Shown here: positions 1 through 7,680 of the stretch, in pieces
Layout: each line of letters starts with the position of its first letter
Position numbering within the stretch: position 1 is the first letter of the stretch
Notes under the pieces: generated by a model
What the model was told of the DNA's origin: nothing
Databases searched by the model: none
The model's input: only the letters and a program-made list of their open reading frames with translations
Position numbers and translations under genes: made by a program
NCBI RefSeq assembly: GCF_000296215.2
Contig: NZ_CP013949.1
Span: 5,573,501 to 5,637,500, forward strand
Origin: Bradyrhizobium sp. CCGE-LA001
GTDB taxonomy: Bacteria; Pseudomonadota; Alphaproteobacteria; Rhizobiales; Xanthobacteraceae
Direction: 5' to 3'
Length of the DNA: 64,000 bases

Positions 1-77
1 CAAAAATTGCCACTTGTTCCCGATCGCTCCCGAACCAATGCCGTGGCCCGGCGTTGGTGCGCAAACAGGAGGTATCG

Positions 78-278
78 ATGCTGGATCTGCGGGTAGTCAC
101 GACGTCTACGGCCATGCTGATTGCGATGATGGCGGTCGCGCTGGCCGAGCCGGTCAAGAATCAGGCGCCCGTCGCAGGGCAAAGCGCCACGGAAGCCCGC
201 CCCATCCGCGTCGTCCTTCCCGCGCCCTGGGAGCCCGCAACGCGCAGCCAGGGCGAGACGACGAACGCCTCGAAGTGA
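78..278 (+). CDS. small secreted protein of unknown function
   Basis: This 66-residue protein begins with a short hydrophobic segment (VVTTSTAMLIAMMAVALA) that looks like a signal peptide or single membrane anchor. A Pro/Ala-rich, probably unstructured tail of about 45 residues follows. The start is set by a strong AGGAGGT ribosome site at 67-73, five bases before the ATG; an upstream in-frame ATG at 54 has no such site. I recognise no domain. Export to the periplasm is inferred from the N-terminus only. Confidence 0.6.
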   Translation: MLDLRVVTTSTAMLIAMMAVALAEPVKNQAPVAGQSATEARPIRVVLPAPWEPATRSQGETTNASK

Positions 279-398
279 CACGGCGCCGCTGCACCTTGTG
301 GCGGTCCGAAACGCCGCACCGAACAACCGGGAAACATTAGCAACCTTTTCGACCGTCACTTGTTGTCGCCCGCACAATCACTTGCAGGAGACAACAAG

Positions 399-725
399 AT
401 GAAACGTTCAACTCTGCTGGCCGCAACCTTGCTGCTGCTGGCTTCGGTGCCCGCAGGCGCCCAGTCGCAGCCGGCGCAAAGCGGACCGCAAAACAACGCG
501 GTCAACAGCTCCGACCAGAACAACTCCAACAAGCCCGTTGCCGGCCGCAACAGCTTTACCGAAGGACAGGCGAAGTCGCGGATCGAGGACGCCGGCTACA
601 CCAACGTGTCCGGCCTGCAGAAGGACAATGAAGGCGTCTGGCGCGGCAAGGCCGACAAGGCCGGCACGAAGACCGACGTCAGCGTCGACTTCCAGGGCAA
701 CGTGAACCCGGCAGGCAAGAAGTAA
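399..725 (+). CDS. periplasmic PepSY-like small protein
   Basis: The 108-residue product has a clear Sec signal peptide (MKRSTLLAATLLLLASVPAGAQ), an Asn/Gln/Ser-rich linker, and a C-terminal half of about 60 residues. In that half the pattern EGQAKSRIEDAGYTNV followed by short beta-strand-like blocks resembles a PepSY-type fold. Such domains often modulate proteases or bind envelope components. The start is chosen from AGGAG at 386-390, eight bases before the ATG. The next gene begins 19 bases after the stop and is probably co-transcribed. The PepSY assignment comes from pattern only. Confidence 0.7.
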   Translation: MKRSTLLAATLLLLASVPAGAQSQPAQSGPQNNAVNSSDQNNSNKPVAGRNSFTEGQAKSRIEDAGYTNVSGLQKDNEGVWRGKADKAGTKTDVSVDFQGNVNPAGKK

Positions 726-744
726 GAATCAAGGAGCACATCAC

Positions 745-1383
745 ATGACCACCACCATCTCCCGCCTGTACGACAATTATTCCGACGCCGAGACGGCCGT
801 GGCGCGGCTCGAGGCCGCCGGCGTGCCGCACTCGGACATCAGCCTCGTCGCCAACAATTCGGACAATTGGTACTCCTCATCGCGCGGCAGCGCCGGCGGC
901 AAGGTCGACCGTGACCGCGACGGCACCGACGATCGCGCCGAGGGCGCGGGCGCAGGTGCCGGCATCGGCGCCGGTCTCGGCGGCGCGGCGGGCCTTCTGG
1001 CCGGCCTCGGCATGCTCGCCATTCCCGGCCTCGGGCCGGTCGTCGCGGCAGGCTGGCTCGCCTCGACCGCCGTCGGCGCGGCCGCTGGCGCTGCCACCGG
1101 CGGCATCGTCGGCGCACTGACCCAGGCAGGCGTGTCGAAGGAAGACGCCTCGCGCTACGCGGAAGGCGTTCGCCGCGGCGGCACGCTGGTCTCCGCGCGG
1201 GTCGCGGACACCGATCGCGCCCGGCTCGATGCACTGCTGCACGAGAGGTCCGTCAACCTTCAGGAGCGAAGCGCGGCCTGGCAGAAGTCCGGCTGGAACG
1301 ATTTCGACGCGGCAAGCCCGCCGCTGTCGCCGGAAGACATCGGCCGCGAGCGCGAGCTCTACGGCGCGGGCACGCGGCGATAA
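745..1383 (+). CDS. general stress protein 17M-like domain protein
   Basis: The N-terminus (ISRLYDNYSDAETAVARLEA, then GVPHSDISLVA) matches the general-stress-protein 17M/YflT-type ferredoxin-like domain, about residues 1-45 and resumed near 130-170. Between these parts lies a glycine/alanine-rich stretch (about residues 70-125) that could form two membrane helices. The protein has 212 residues and AAGGAG at 731-736. It is the second gene of a probable two-gene operon and is closed by a strong terminator. Members are typically induced by stress or low temperature; the molecular role is unknown. The domain assignment is good, the function is not. Confidence 0.8.
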   Translation: MTTTISRLYDNYSDAETAVARLEAAGVPHSDISLVANNSDNWYSSSRGSAGGKVDRDRDGTDDRAEGAGAGAGIGAGLGGAAGLLAGLGMLAIPGLGPVVAAGWLASTAVGAAAGAATGGIVGALTQAGVSKEDASRYAEGVRRGGTLVSARVADTDRARLDALLHERSVNLQERSAAWQKSGWNDFDAASPPLSPEDIGRERELYGAGTRR

Positions 1384-1403
1384 GCCTTACCGGATCACAA
1401 GAC

Positions 1404-1432
1404 AAAAGGCCCCGCGCTGCGGGGCCTTTTTT
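1404..1432 (+). terminator. Rho-independent terminator
   Basis: The stem AAAAGGCCCC / GGGGCCTTTT has a seven-base loop and runs into a T tract. It lies 20 bases after the stop of the stress-protein gene. The A/T symmetry means it could also serve the convergent gene ending at 1466. Confidence 0.9.
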
Positions 1433-1465
1433 GCATCGAACGCCTGCCCAGGATTTTACAAGAGC

Positions 1466-1714
1466 TTACGCCCGCAGCCGTTCGACTTCGAACGAGAACT
1501 TCACCTGCATCAACGGACCGCAGACGTCGCGGACCTCGATCGCCATGTGTTGCTGGCCGGTGGCGGGCGGAAAGCTATGCACGGCATCGCGGGCCATGTC
1601 GGCGAGCGACTTGGCGGCTTCGGCCTGCACGGCGCGCAGGCTCGACAGCTCCAGGCCTTCTTCGTCGACGGCGAGAATGTCGCCTTCCAGCAAGTCGAAG
1701 AAATAACGCGGCAT
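1466..1714 (-). CDS. DUF6894 family protein
   Basis: The 82-residue protein starts MPRYFFDLLEGD followed by DEEGLEL and an alanine-rich helix (AVQAEAAKSLADMARD). This is the typical opening of the DUF6894 family, which is abundant and often multicopy in Rhizobiales. The C-terminal half (EVRDVCGPLMQVKFSFEVER) is predicted beta. A GGAG seven bases upstream supports this ATG over a longer in-frame start. The function of the family is unknown. The gene runs toward the terminator at 1404-1432. Confidence 0.8.
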   Translation of the reverse strand: MPRYFFDLLEGDILAVDEEGLELSSLRAVQAEAAKSLADMARDAVHSFPPATGQQHMAIEVRDVCGPLMQVKFSFEVERLRA

Positions 1715-1840
1715 GACCGGCTCCGTCGTTCGGGGATGCAAGAGCACGGCGGCATCCATTCCAAGGATGAGCGCAGCAGATCACAAGCCCGGCCCGGGAA
1801 CACGTCGGGCCGACTACGGTCCGTAATTGTGCGGGAAAGC

Positions 1841-2026
1841 TCAGGCCACGGCACCTTTGGTACGGTCATTCATCGCCTGCTCGACCTGATCCGCCAGCAC
1901 CGTCAGATGATTCGAGATCCGCTCGAACAGCTCGCGCTTGGCCTGGTCGGTGGCGAGGTCGCGGATCAGGGCACATTCGGCGGCGTCCTTGCGCAGCTTC
2001 TCGAGCTGCGTCTGGTAATCCTGCAT
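1841..2026 (-). CDS. small helical protein of unknown function
   Basis: The 61-residue product is entirely helical with a heptad-like pattern (YQTQLEKLRKDAAECALIRD, then KRELFERISNHLTVLADQVE), so a short coiled coil or helical hairpin is likely. The start is supported by AGGAG seven bases before the ATG. It resembles the many tiny Rhizobiales proteins without an assigned role. A hairpin at 2048-2064 separates it from the next upstream gene on the same strand. Confidence 0.65.
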   Translation of the reverse strand: MQDYQTQLEKLRKDAAECALIRDLATDQAKRELFERISNHLTVLADQVEQAMNDRTKGAVA

Positions 2027-2047
2027 CACGCTTCTCCTGCTGCTGTT

Positions 2048-2064
2048 GCAGCCGTTTCGGCTGC
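2048..2064. other. hairpin between two minus-strand genes
   Basis: The perfect inverted repeat GCAGCCG-TTT-CGGCTGC lies between the stop of the zinc-ribbon gene (2073) and the start of the helical-protein gene (2026). It lacks a T tract. It could be a weak terminator, an RNA processing hairpin or a protein site. Confidence 0.4.
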
Positions 2065-2072
2065 ACACGCGC

Positions 2073-2246
2073 TCACCGCCATATCTCTTCTTGGCAGGAA
2101 TCGCAGCGGTAGATCAGGACCGACCTGTCGCGCTTCACGTCGAGCATGGAAGTTATATAGCGAGACGGCGTCTTGCAATTCGGACAGGTTGGTCCCGGCT
2201 GCGGGCGGCCGGGCACGAAATGCTCTGCTTCCCTTGGATCGCTCAC
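2073..2246 (-). CDS. small zinc-ribbon protein, GTG start
   Basis: Translating the minus strand from a GTG gives a 57-residue protein with two CxxC knuckles: PTCPNCKTPSRY near residues 20-30 and YRCDSCQEEIWR at the C-terminus. This is a classic four-cysteine zinc ribbon. The overlapping frame that has ATG starts (2026-2253) lacks the cysteines and looks random, so this frame is the real gene. No clear Shine-Dalgarno is visible, and a second GTG lies 27 bases further in. The role is unknown; nucleic acid or protein binding is typical of such modules. Confidence 0.6.
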   Translation of the reverse strand: MSDPREAEHFVPGRPQPGPTCPNCKTPSRYITSMLDVKRDRSVLIYRCDSCQEEIWR

Positions 2247-2337
2247 GACTCAAATCTCTTAGTTCACCAATGCGGGTTCCTAAGTACCAAAGTGAACAAT
2301 AGTTCCAATCACACGTGTTATCGCGGCTCGCTTGAAG

Positions 2338-2553
2338 TCAGCCCTGCGCCTGGCCGGTATCCTGCCGCATCTGCGCATCAAGGTCGTCGACAGTCCGGAT
2401 TCGCTTCGCCCGGCGCGCCAGATCGAGGTAATTCTGGGCTATCTTGAGCAGCGTGTCCCGCGTTTCGGCAAACTCGCAGGCATCCGCCTTGGTGCGGAAT
2501 TCTTCCGCCCGCATCAGCCAGTAGCGCGGAGGGTGCATCCGTTCGATGCCCAT
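2338..2553 (-). CDS. small conserved-type hypothetical protein
   Basis: The 71-residue product reads MGIERMHPPRYWLMRAEEFR, followed by an all-helical, charge-rich body (FAETRDTLLKIAQNYLDLAR). No membrane segment or motif is seen. A purine-rich CAGGG precedes the ATG at 2553; the inner ATG at 2538 is an alternative. The pattern resembles short helical proteins that recur in Bradyrhizobium genomes. Function unknown. Confidence 0.6.
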   Translation of the reverse strand: MGIERMHPPRYWLMRAEEFRTKADACEFAETRDTLLKIAQNYLDLARRAKRIRTVDDLDAQMRQDTGQAQG

Positions 2554-2723
2554 GCCTGATCCCTGTCTTGTTATCCGTTGCATTAATGGACGACCGGTCC
2601 AGCAGTTCCCGCGCCGATCATTTGAGTCAAATGCAACCGGCCGGATTCGGCAGGATGCAAGCTCTTCGCATCATGCTGGCACAGGCGCTTTCGTCGGACG
2701 CGGGAGCAAGCTGGAGATCGTCG

Positions 2724-2909
2724 ATGTACTACATCGCCGCTGCATTGCTGGGACTGTCGGGACTGTTCTACTCAGCGGGCCGCCATGAGCTGGGACAGTT
2801 CGGCGCGGACGTCTGCAAATATGGCAGCACGTTCTGCGACAATCCGGTGCTCGTCTTCACCGGCGCGGCGCTGGCCGCCGCTTGGGGCATGTTCGTCAGC
2901 GTGAAGTAG
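2724..2909 (+). CDS. small inner-membrane protein
   Basis: The 61-residue protein has two hydrophobic helices (MYYIAAALLGLSGLFY and LVFTGAALAAAWGMFVSV) joined by a polar loop containing two cysteines (DVCKYGSTFCDNP). The layout is a membrane hairpin whose cysteines could form a disulfide in the periplasm. GGAG at 2713-2716 sits eight bases before this ATG, which makes it preferable to the longer in-frame opening at 2568. Function unknown. Confidence 0.7.
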   Translation: MYYIAAALLGLSGLFYSAGRHELGQFGADVCKYGSTFCDNPVLVFTGAALAAAWGMFVSVK

Positions 2910-3027
2910 GCTGGGACTGCCGGCGGGCCTGCATGGCCACCGCTGGCGATGATGTCCTTATACAACCGTTTTGCCCGACGGTCAACCACAATTTCGTATA
3001 TTCCGAAACGCGTCAGATCGTGTCTTG

Positions 3028-3057
3028 GGAACTTTCGTTCCGTCGCTAGCATTTGTT
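3028..3057 (+). promoter_or_regulatory. possible EcfG-type promoter for the Nramp-like gene
   Basis: GGAAC at 3028-3032 is followed after 17 bases by CATT (3050-3053). This loosely fits the alphaproteobacterial general-stress sigma (EcfG) pattern GGAAC-N16/17-cGTT. The same bases form the near-palindrome GGAAC-TTTC-GTTCC, so a repressor site is an alternative. The -10 match is imperfect. Confidence 0.3.
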
Positions 3058-3095
3058 AGGGATATGCCGTTCTTTCCCGGACCGAGACTACGTCG

Positions 3096-4388
3096 ATGAG
3101 CAAAAGCAAAAGCGCCCTCACGCCGACCAAATCCGCGCCGACGCTTTTGCAAAGACTGGGTCCGGGCCTGATCACCGGCGCGGCCGATGACGATCCCTCG
3201 GGCATCGCCACCTATTCGCAGGCCGGCGCGCAATTCGGCTTCGGGCTGCTGTGGACGGTATTTCTGACCACGCCGTTCATGATCGCGATCCAGCTCGTGA
3301 GCGCGCAGATCGGCCGGGTCACCGGCAAGGGTCTCGCCGCCAACGTCATGCAGCTGGCGCCGCGCTGGGCGGTGCTCGCGCTCGTGTCCATGCTCGTCAT
3401 CGCCAACACGTTCAACATCGCCGCCGACATCGCCGCAATGGCGGAGGCGCTCTCGCTCGTGATCGGCGGGCTCCATCACGAACACGCGCTGATCTTCGCG
3501 GCCGGCTCCACCCTGCTCCAGATCTTCCTGCCCTATCGCCGCTATTCGCCAGTGCTGAAATTCCTCACGCTGGCGCTGTTCGCCTATGTCGCAACCGCCT
3601 TCACCGTGCAGATCCCGTGGAGCAAGGCGCTGCTCGCAGCGGTATGGCCCACGCCGAATGTCAGCGCCGATTATTTCCTGATGGTCGTCGCCGTGCTCGG
3701 CACCACCATCAGTCCCTACCTGTTCTTCTGGCAGGCCTCGCAGGAAGTCGAGGAGATGAACCAGGGCAAGCGCGACAAGCCGCTGCGCGATCTGCCGAGC
3801 GGCGGCCACCACGAGCTCGACCGCATCAAGGTCGACACCATCTTCGGCATGCTGCTGTCCAACGGCATCGCCTTCTTCATCATCCTGACCACCGCCTCGG
3901 TGCTCAATGCCAACGGCGTCACCAAGATCAATTCGGCGACGGAAGCCGCCGAAGCGCTGCGGCCGCTCGCCGGCGATTTCACCTTCGCGCTGTTCGCGCT
4001 CGGCATCATCGGCACGGGCCTTCTGGCGATCCCGGTGCTGGCGGGCTCGGCGGCTTACGGCGTCGCCGAGATCTTCGGCTGGCGCGCCACGCTGGAGGCC
4101 AAGCCCGAAAAGGCGGCCGGCTTCTATACGATCATCGCGGCCGCGACCATCATCGGCTTCGGCCTCGGCTTCACCGGGATCGATTCGATTCACATGCTGG
4201 TGTGGAGCGCCGTGCTCAACGGCATCGTCGCCGTCCCGATCATGGCGATGATGATGGTTATCGTCTCGAGCCGCGCCATCATGGGGCGCTTCAGGGCCCG
4301 CTCATGGCTCGTCGCGTTGGGCTGGCTCGGCACCGCGGTGATGGCGTTGGCCGTCCTAGCCCTGCTCGGCTCGTCCGTGATCGGCTGA
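3096..4388 (+). CDS. Nramp-family divalent metal transporter (variant)
   Basis: The 430-residue protein has about eleven hydrophobic helices and begins, after a short basic tail, with RLGPGLITGAADDDPSGIAT, the Nramp opening. Family members import Mn2+, Fe2+ or Mg2+ with protons across the inner membrane. The usual metal-binding DPGN of helix 1 reads DPSG here, and the helix-6 region reads TTISPYLFFWQ without the classical Met-Pro-His motif. The substrate may therefore differ from manganese or iron, as in Nramp-related Mg2+ or non-canonical members. It is a single gene with no adjacent Fur or MntR-type regulator. Confidence 0.85.
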   Translation: MSKSKSALTPTKSAPTLLQRLGPGLITGAADDDPSGIATYSQAGAQFGFGLLWTVFLTTPFMIAIQLVSAQIGRVTGKGLAANVMQLAPRWAVLALVSMLVIANTFNIAADIAAMAEALSLVIGGLHHEHALIFAAGSTLLQIFLPYRRYSPVLKFLTLALFAYVATAFTVQIPWSKALLAAVWPTPNVSADYFLMVVAVLGTTISPYLFFWQASQEVEEMNQGKRDKPLRDLPSGGHHELDRIKVDTIFGMLLSNGIAFFIILTTASVLNANGVTKINSATEAAEALRPLAGDFTFALFALGIIGTGLLAIPVLAGSAAYGVAEIFGWRATLEAKPEKAAGFYTIIAAATIIGFGLGFTGIDSIHMLVWSAVLNGIVAVPIMAMMMVIVSSRAIMGRFRARSWLVALGWLGTAVMALAVLALLGSSVIG

Positions 4389-4412
4389 CCCTTACGATTT
4401 ACGCGCGCCGCG

Positions 4413-4523
4413 CTACTGCACCCCTCGCGCGACGTGCTGATCGGCGGTCAGTACCTGATCGGAAATGGCGGCTCCGCCCATCGTGAGCAGCGCCAGAATC
4501 GAGATCATGGCCAGAAATTTCAT
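4413..4523 (-). CDS. possible 36-residue secreted or membrane peptide
   Basis: The minus strand encodes MKFLAMISILALLTMGGAAI followed by 16 polar residues ending in GVQ. That is a compact signal-like hydrophobic N-terminus with an initial lysine. No good ribosome site precedes the ATG, and short hydrophobic frames occur by chance, so this is only a candidate. It lies in the 344-base gap between the transporter and the enolase-superfamily gene. Confidence 0.35.
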   Translation of the reverse strand: MKFLAMISILALLTMGGAAISDQVLTADQHVARGVQ

Positions 4524-4732
4524 GGCGAGATCGTCGGTCCCGATTGTGGCCAAAAAACGTGGGATTGGGCCTGCTGTCCCCACCGGAAACTACGGGGTTT
4601 GCGGCAAAACGGGCTGCTTTTGGCGACACCTCGTCGGGCTTCACGGCGGCCAAGCCTTGGCTTAACAATGCGGACTGGGACCGAGCTCGCGAGCGGACCG
4701 ACAAGAACAACAAGCAGGGGCCAGGGAGCGCC

Positions 4733-5947
4733 ATGACCACATCATCGAAAGCAACACGTCTCGAGATCCTCGCCTGCGACGCTGGCTGGCGAAACTACCA
4801 CTTCGTCAAGCTGACGACGGAAGACGGCATCGTCGGCTGGAGCGAGTTCGACGAGGGCTTTGGCTCGCCCGGCGTCGGCGCTGCGATCCAGCGCCTGTCC
4901 GCCCGCGTCATCGGCCAGAACGTCTTCCAGCACGAACGCATCCATGCCGAACTGTTCGCGGCGACGCGGCCCGCCGCCGGCGGCGTGGTGGCGCAGGCCC
5001 TCGGCGCCATCGAGAATGCACTGCTCGATGCCAAGGCGAAGTGTCTCGGCGTGCCCTGCTATGAACTGCTGGGCGGCAAGATCCGCGACCGGGTCAGAGT
5101 CTACTGGTCGCATTGCGCGACGTGGCGGATCAATCACCCCTCCTGGTACAAGCCGCCGATCGAGAGCCTCGATGGCGTCAAGGCGATGGGCCGCGAGGTC
5201 CGCGAGAAGAAATTCACCGCACTCAAGACCAACATCTTCTCCTACGACGGCGGCAAGCCGAACGGCTGGCGCCCGGGCTTCGGTTCACCCTTCGCGCCCG
5301 AGATCAACGTCGATCGCAAGATCCTGCGCGACCTGCGCATGCATCTGGAAGCGATCCGTGACGGCGCCGGCCCTGACGTGGATATCCTGCTCGACTGCAA
5401 TTTCAACGCCAAGACCGAAGGCTATCTGAAGATCCTGCGCACCATCGCGGACCTCGACATGTTCTGGATCGAGATCGACAGCTTCAATCCGGAGGCGCTG
5501 GGCTATATCCGCCGGCAGAGCCCGCACCCGATCTCCTCCTGCGAGACGCTGCTCGGCTTGCGTGAATTCCTGCCCTATTTCCATGAGCAGGCGATGGATG
5601 TCGCGATCATCGATACGCCCTGGAATGGCGTTTGGCAGTCCATGAAGATCGCCAATGCCGCCGAGGCGTTCGAGGTCAACGTCGCACCGCATAATTTCTA
5701 CGGCCATCTCTGTTCTATGATGAACGCGCATTTCTGCGCCGCGGTGCCGAACTTGCGCATCATGGAGATCGATATCGACCGCCTCGCCTGGGACCACGAG
5801 CTCTTCACGCACGAGCCGGAGATCCAGAACGGTCATCTGGTCGTGCCTGACCGCCCAGGCTGGGGCACCGAACCCAACGAGGAGGCCTTGCGCGCACATC
5901 CACCGAAGACCAGCGGCGGATTGCTCAATTACGGGCGTAAAAGCTGA
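4733..5947 (+). CDS. mandelate racemase/muconate lactonizing enzyme family protein
   Basis: This 404-residue enolase-superfamily enzyme probably dehydrates or epimerises a sugar acid. The N-terminal capping domain spans roughly 1-130 and a beta-barrel follows. Metal ligands appear as the Asp of DILLDCNFN, the Glu of MFWIEIDSF and the Glu of SSCETLLG. The second-strand catalytic position reads ALKTN, with a single lysine rather than KxK, and a His occurs in VAPHNFYGHL. This points to a dehydratase-type active site rather than a racemase. The start is supported by GGGAG at 4724-4728; an upstream extension to 4544 looks non-coding. No sugar transporter lies next to it, so the substrate is not predictable. 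Confidence 0.85.
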   Translation: MTTSSKATRLEILACDAGWRNYHFVKLTTEDGIVGWSEFDEGFGSPGVGAAIQRLSARVIGQNVFQHERIHAELFAATRPAAGGVVAQALGAIENALLDAKAKCLGVPCYELLGGKIRDRVRVYWSHCATWRINHPSWYKPPIESLDGVKAMGREVREKKFTALKTNIFSYDGGKPNGWRPGFGSPFAPEINVDRKILRDLRMHLEAIRDGAGPDVDILLDCNFNAKTEGYLKILRTIADLDMFWIEIDSFNPEALGYIRRQSPHPISSCETLLGLREFLPYFHEQAMDVAIIDTPWNGVWQSMKIANAAEAFEVNVAPHNFYGHLCSMMNAHFCAAVPNLRIMEIDIDRLAWDHELFTHEPEIQNGHLVVPDRPGWGTEPNEEALRAHPPKTSGGLLNYGRKS

Positions 5948-5971
5948 CGAGAGTTCGCTGGCGCGCGAGAG

Positions 5972-6250
5972 CTAAGGCGTCACGGGATTGATGAGCGGCG
6001 ACGTCTTCGGCCGCGCCGGCTCGAGCGGCGACTTCGGCTCGGTCGGGAGCACCGCGGCACCTGCGGCGCGCGCCGCCTCTCCCGTGGTTGCGTACATCGC
6101 GAGATGAGCCGGCTGGGTCTTGGCTCGGCTCCAAGGGCCGTGGTCGACGATCAGCATCGCTGCGATCGTCACCGCCGCAATGATGAGCGCGATCACGCCG
6201 GGATGGCGAAGCGCACTGGACATGGAATTCGCGAAACGACCACTTGTCAT
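5972..6250 (-). CDS. single-pass membrane protein of unknown function
   Basis: The 92-residue protein has a polar N-terminus, one strong transmembrane helix (GVIALIIAAVTIAAMLIV, about residues 18-35) and a Pro/Ala/Lys-rich tail (PTEPKSPLEPARPKTSP). The topology suggests a periplasmic unstructured tail. No enzymatic motif is visible. It is convergent with the enolase-superfamily gene, with 24 bases between the stops. Confidence 0.55.
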   Translation of the reverse strand: MTSGRFANSMSSALRHPGVIALIIAAVTIAAMLIVDHGPWSRAKTQPAHLAMYATTGEAARAAGAAVLPTEPKSPLEPARPKTSPLINPVTP

Positions 6251-6476
6251 CGAAGCATCCGCTATTTTCCTATCACAGGTTAATGCAGATCACGGCTCTC
6301 GGGTTCCCGCTCGATCGGGGTTCCGGCCGGCAAGGCCGGGGCGGAGGCGGGCCACCGCCGGTCGCAATCAAGTCCAGTTTATCGGCAAACCTCCGTCATC
6401 AATCCGAGATAGCTTCGTCGTCGAAGCGCGGGCTGCCGTGCTTCGCCAGTGATATCCCCTGTGCTTCCGCTGATGA

Positions 6477-7667
6477 ATGGAATTTGCCATGCGCCGTTTG
6501 CCCAACGATACGATCGCCCTGTCCATCCCGGAAATGAGCTTCGAAACCCTGTTCGGCGATCCCGATTTTCCGGCCAATGCGCATGGCGGCAACGACACCA
6601 TTACGGTCGACGTCGACAGCATGACGTCCCTCATTCTCGTGGGCGATACAGCGGTCCTGCTGGATCGCTCCCAGGGCGGCAACGACACACTCAGGGTGAA
6701 CATCGAGGGCTCGCTGAACACCGTCATCGTCCACGGCGATGCTCAATCCATGTCCGGCCATGCCAGGGGCGGCAACGACACGGTGATCGGCGACAGTGAA
6801 AATTCGATTTGGAACGGCTTCACACTCTATGGCGACGCCGGGGGTGACATGTCTGATCACGTGCAGGGCGGCAACGACACCGTCATCGGCGTCTTCGGCG
6901 GCCGGTCATTGAACACGCTGGTCGGCGATGGTGGGGCCATGTCCGGGGATACCCGTGGCGGCAATGATACGCTGCTCGCTCTCCAGACCGGTCTGACTGG
7001 CTCGGCAGTTCTCTACGGCGATGCCGGCGGCCTAACCGATCACGCGCGCGGCGGCAACGACAACCTCATCTTCACGATCGGGAACGAAGCGCAGACCGGA
7101 GGCGGAAACCTGTACGGCGATGCGCATGAGCTCTCAGGAGATGCGCGTGGTGGAAACGATACCCTGACCGTCGTCGATCTCCACGGCAACCTCCACTACT
7201 ATTCCTTCCTGATGGTCGGCGATGCCTTTTCCATGTCCGGCAACGCGGAGGGCGGCAACGACGTCCTCACGGGCGGAACGTACGCCGACATTCTGGTTGG
7301 TGACGCCCGGCACTACTATCCCGCCGCGCCGGGTTCGATCACGGGCGGCAGGGACGTCCTGAACGGCAAAGGCGGTAATGACGAGATGTGGGGCGGACCG
7401 AACAGCGACATCTTCGCGTTCGACAAGGGCTCGGGCCAGGATCTGATCCAGGATTTCGGTCAGGGCAACAGCGTCGTCGGCAGCACGGCGGCGGAGCACG
7501 ATCTGATCGACGTCCAGGACTACGGCTTTGCGGATTGGACTGCGCTGGAGAGCCTGATCAGCGACGACGGCGCGGGCAATGCGGTCATCCACCTGACGGC
7601 CAGCGATACGATAACGCTGCAGGGCGTCCAAACGGCAGACCTGCATGCGACGGACTTTATCGTCTAA
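6477..7667 (+). CDS. RTX-like secreted repeat protein
   Basis: The 396-residue protein has about eight copies of a unit with the core GGNDT, spaced about 30 residues apart and usually preceded by GDA..MS..A.G (for example YGDAGG, then ARGGNDN). It lacks an N-terminal signal peptide. The C-terminus (NAVIHLTASDTITLQGVQ followed by ATDFIV) is typical of type I secretion signals of RTX proteins. Export through an ABC/MFP/OMP channel and calcium-dependent beta-roll folding are therefore inferred. The nonapeptide array of classical RTX toxins is replaced by this longer unit, with one GKGGNDEMWGG near the end. No type I exporter is in view. The ATG at 6489 is an alternative start. Confidence 0.7.
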   Translation: MEFAMRRLPNDTIALSIPEMSFETLFGDPDFPANAHGGNDTITVDVDSMTSLILVGDTAVLLDRSQGGNDTLRVNIEGSLNTVIVHGDAQSMSGHARGGNDTVIGDSENSIWNGFTLYGDAGGDMSDHVQGGNDTVIGVFGGRSLNTLVGDGGAMSGDTRGGNDTLLALQTGLTGSAVLYGDAGGLTDHARGGNDNLIFTIGNEAQTGGGNLYGDAHELSGDARGGNDTLTVVDLHGNLHYYSFLMVGDAFSMSGNAEGGNDVLTGGTYADILVGDARHYYPAAPGSITGGRDVLNGKGGNDEMWGGPNSDIFAFDKGSGQDLIQDFGQGNSVVGSTAAEHDLIDVQDYGFADWTALESLISDDGAGNAVIHLTASDTITLQGVQTADLHATDFIV

Positions 7668-7680
7668 AGGCGTCGGTCAC

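Noticed and set aside
2982..4193. 403-codon minus-strand open frame opposite the Nramp-like gene
   Set aside because: Composition is Arg/Asp/Gly/His rich as expected from antisense of a GC-rich gene; the plus strand encodes a clear membrane protein.
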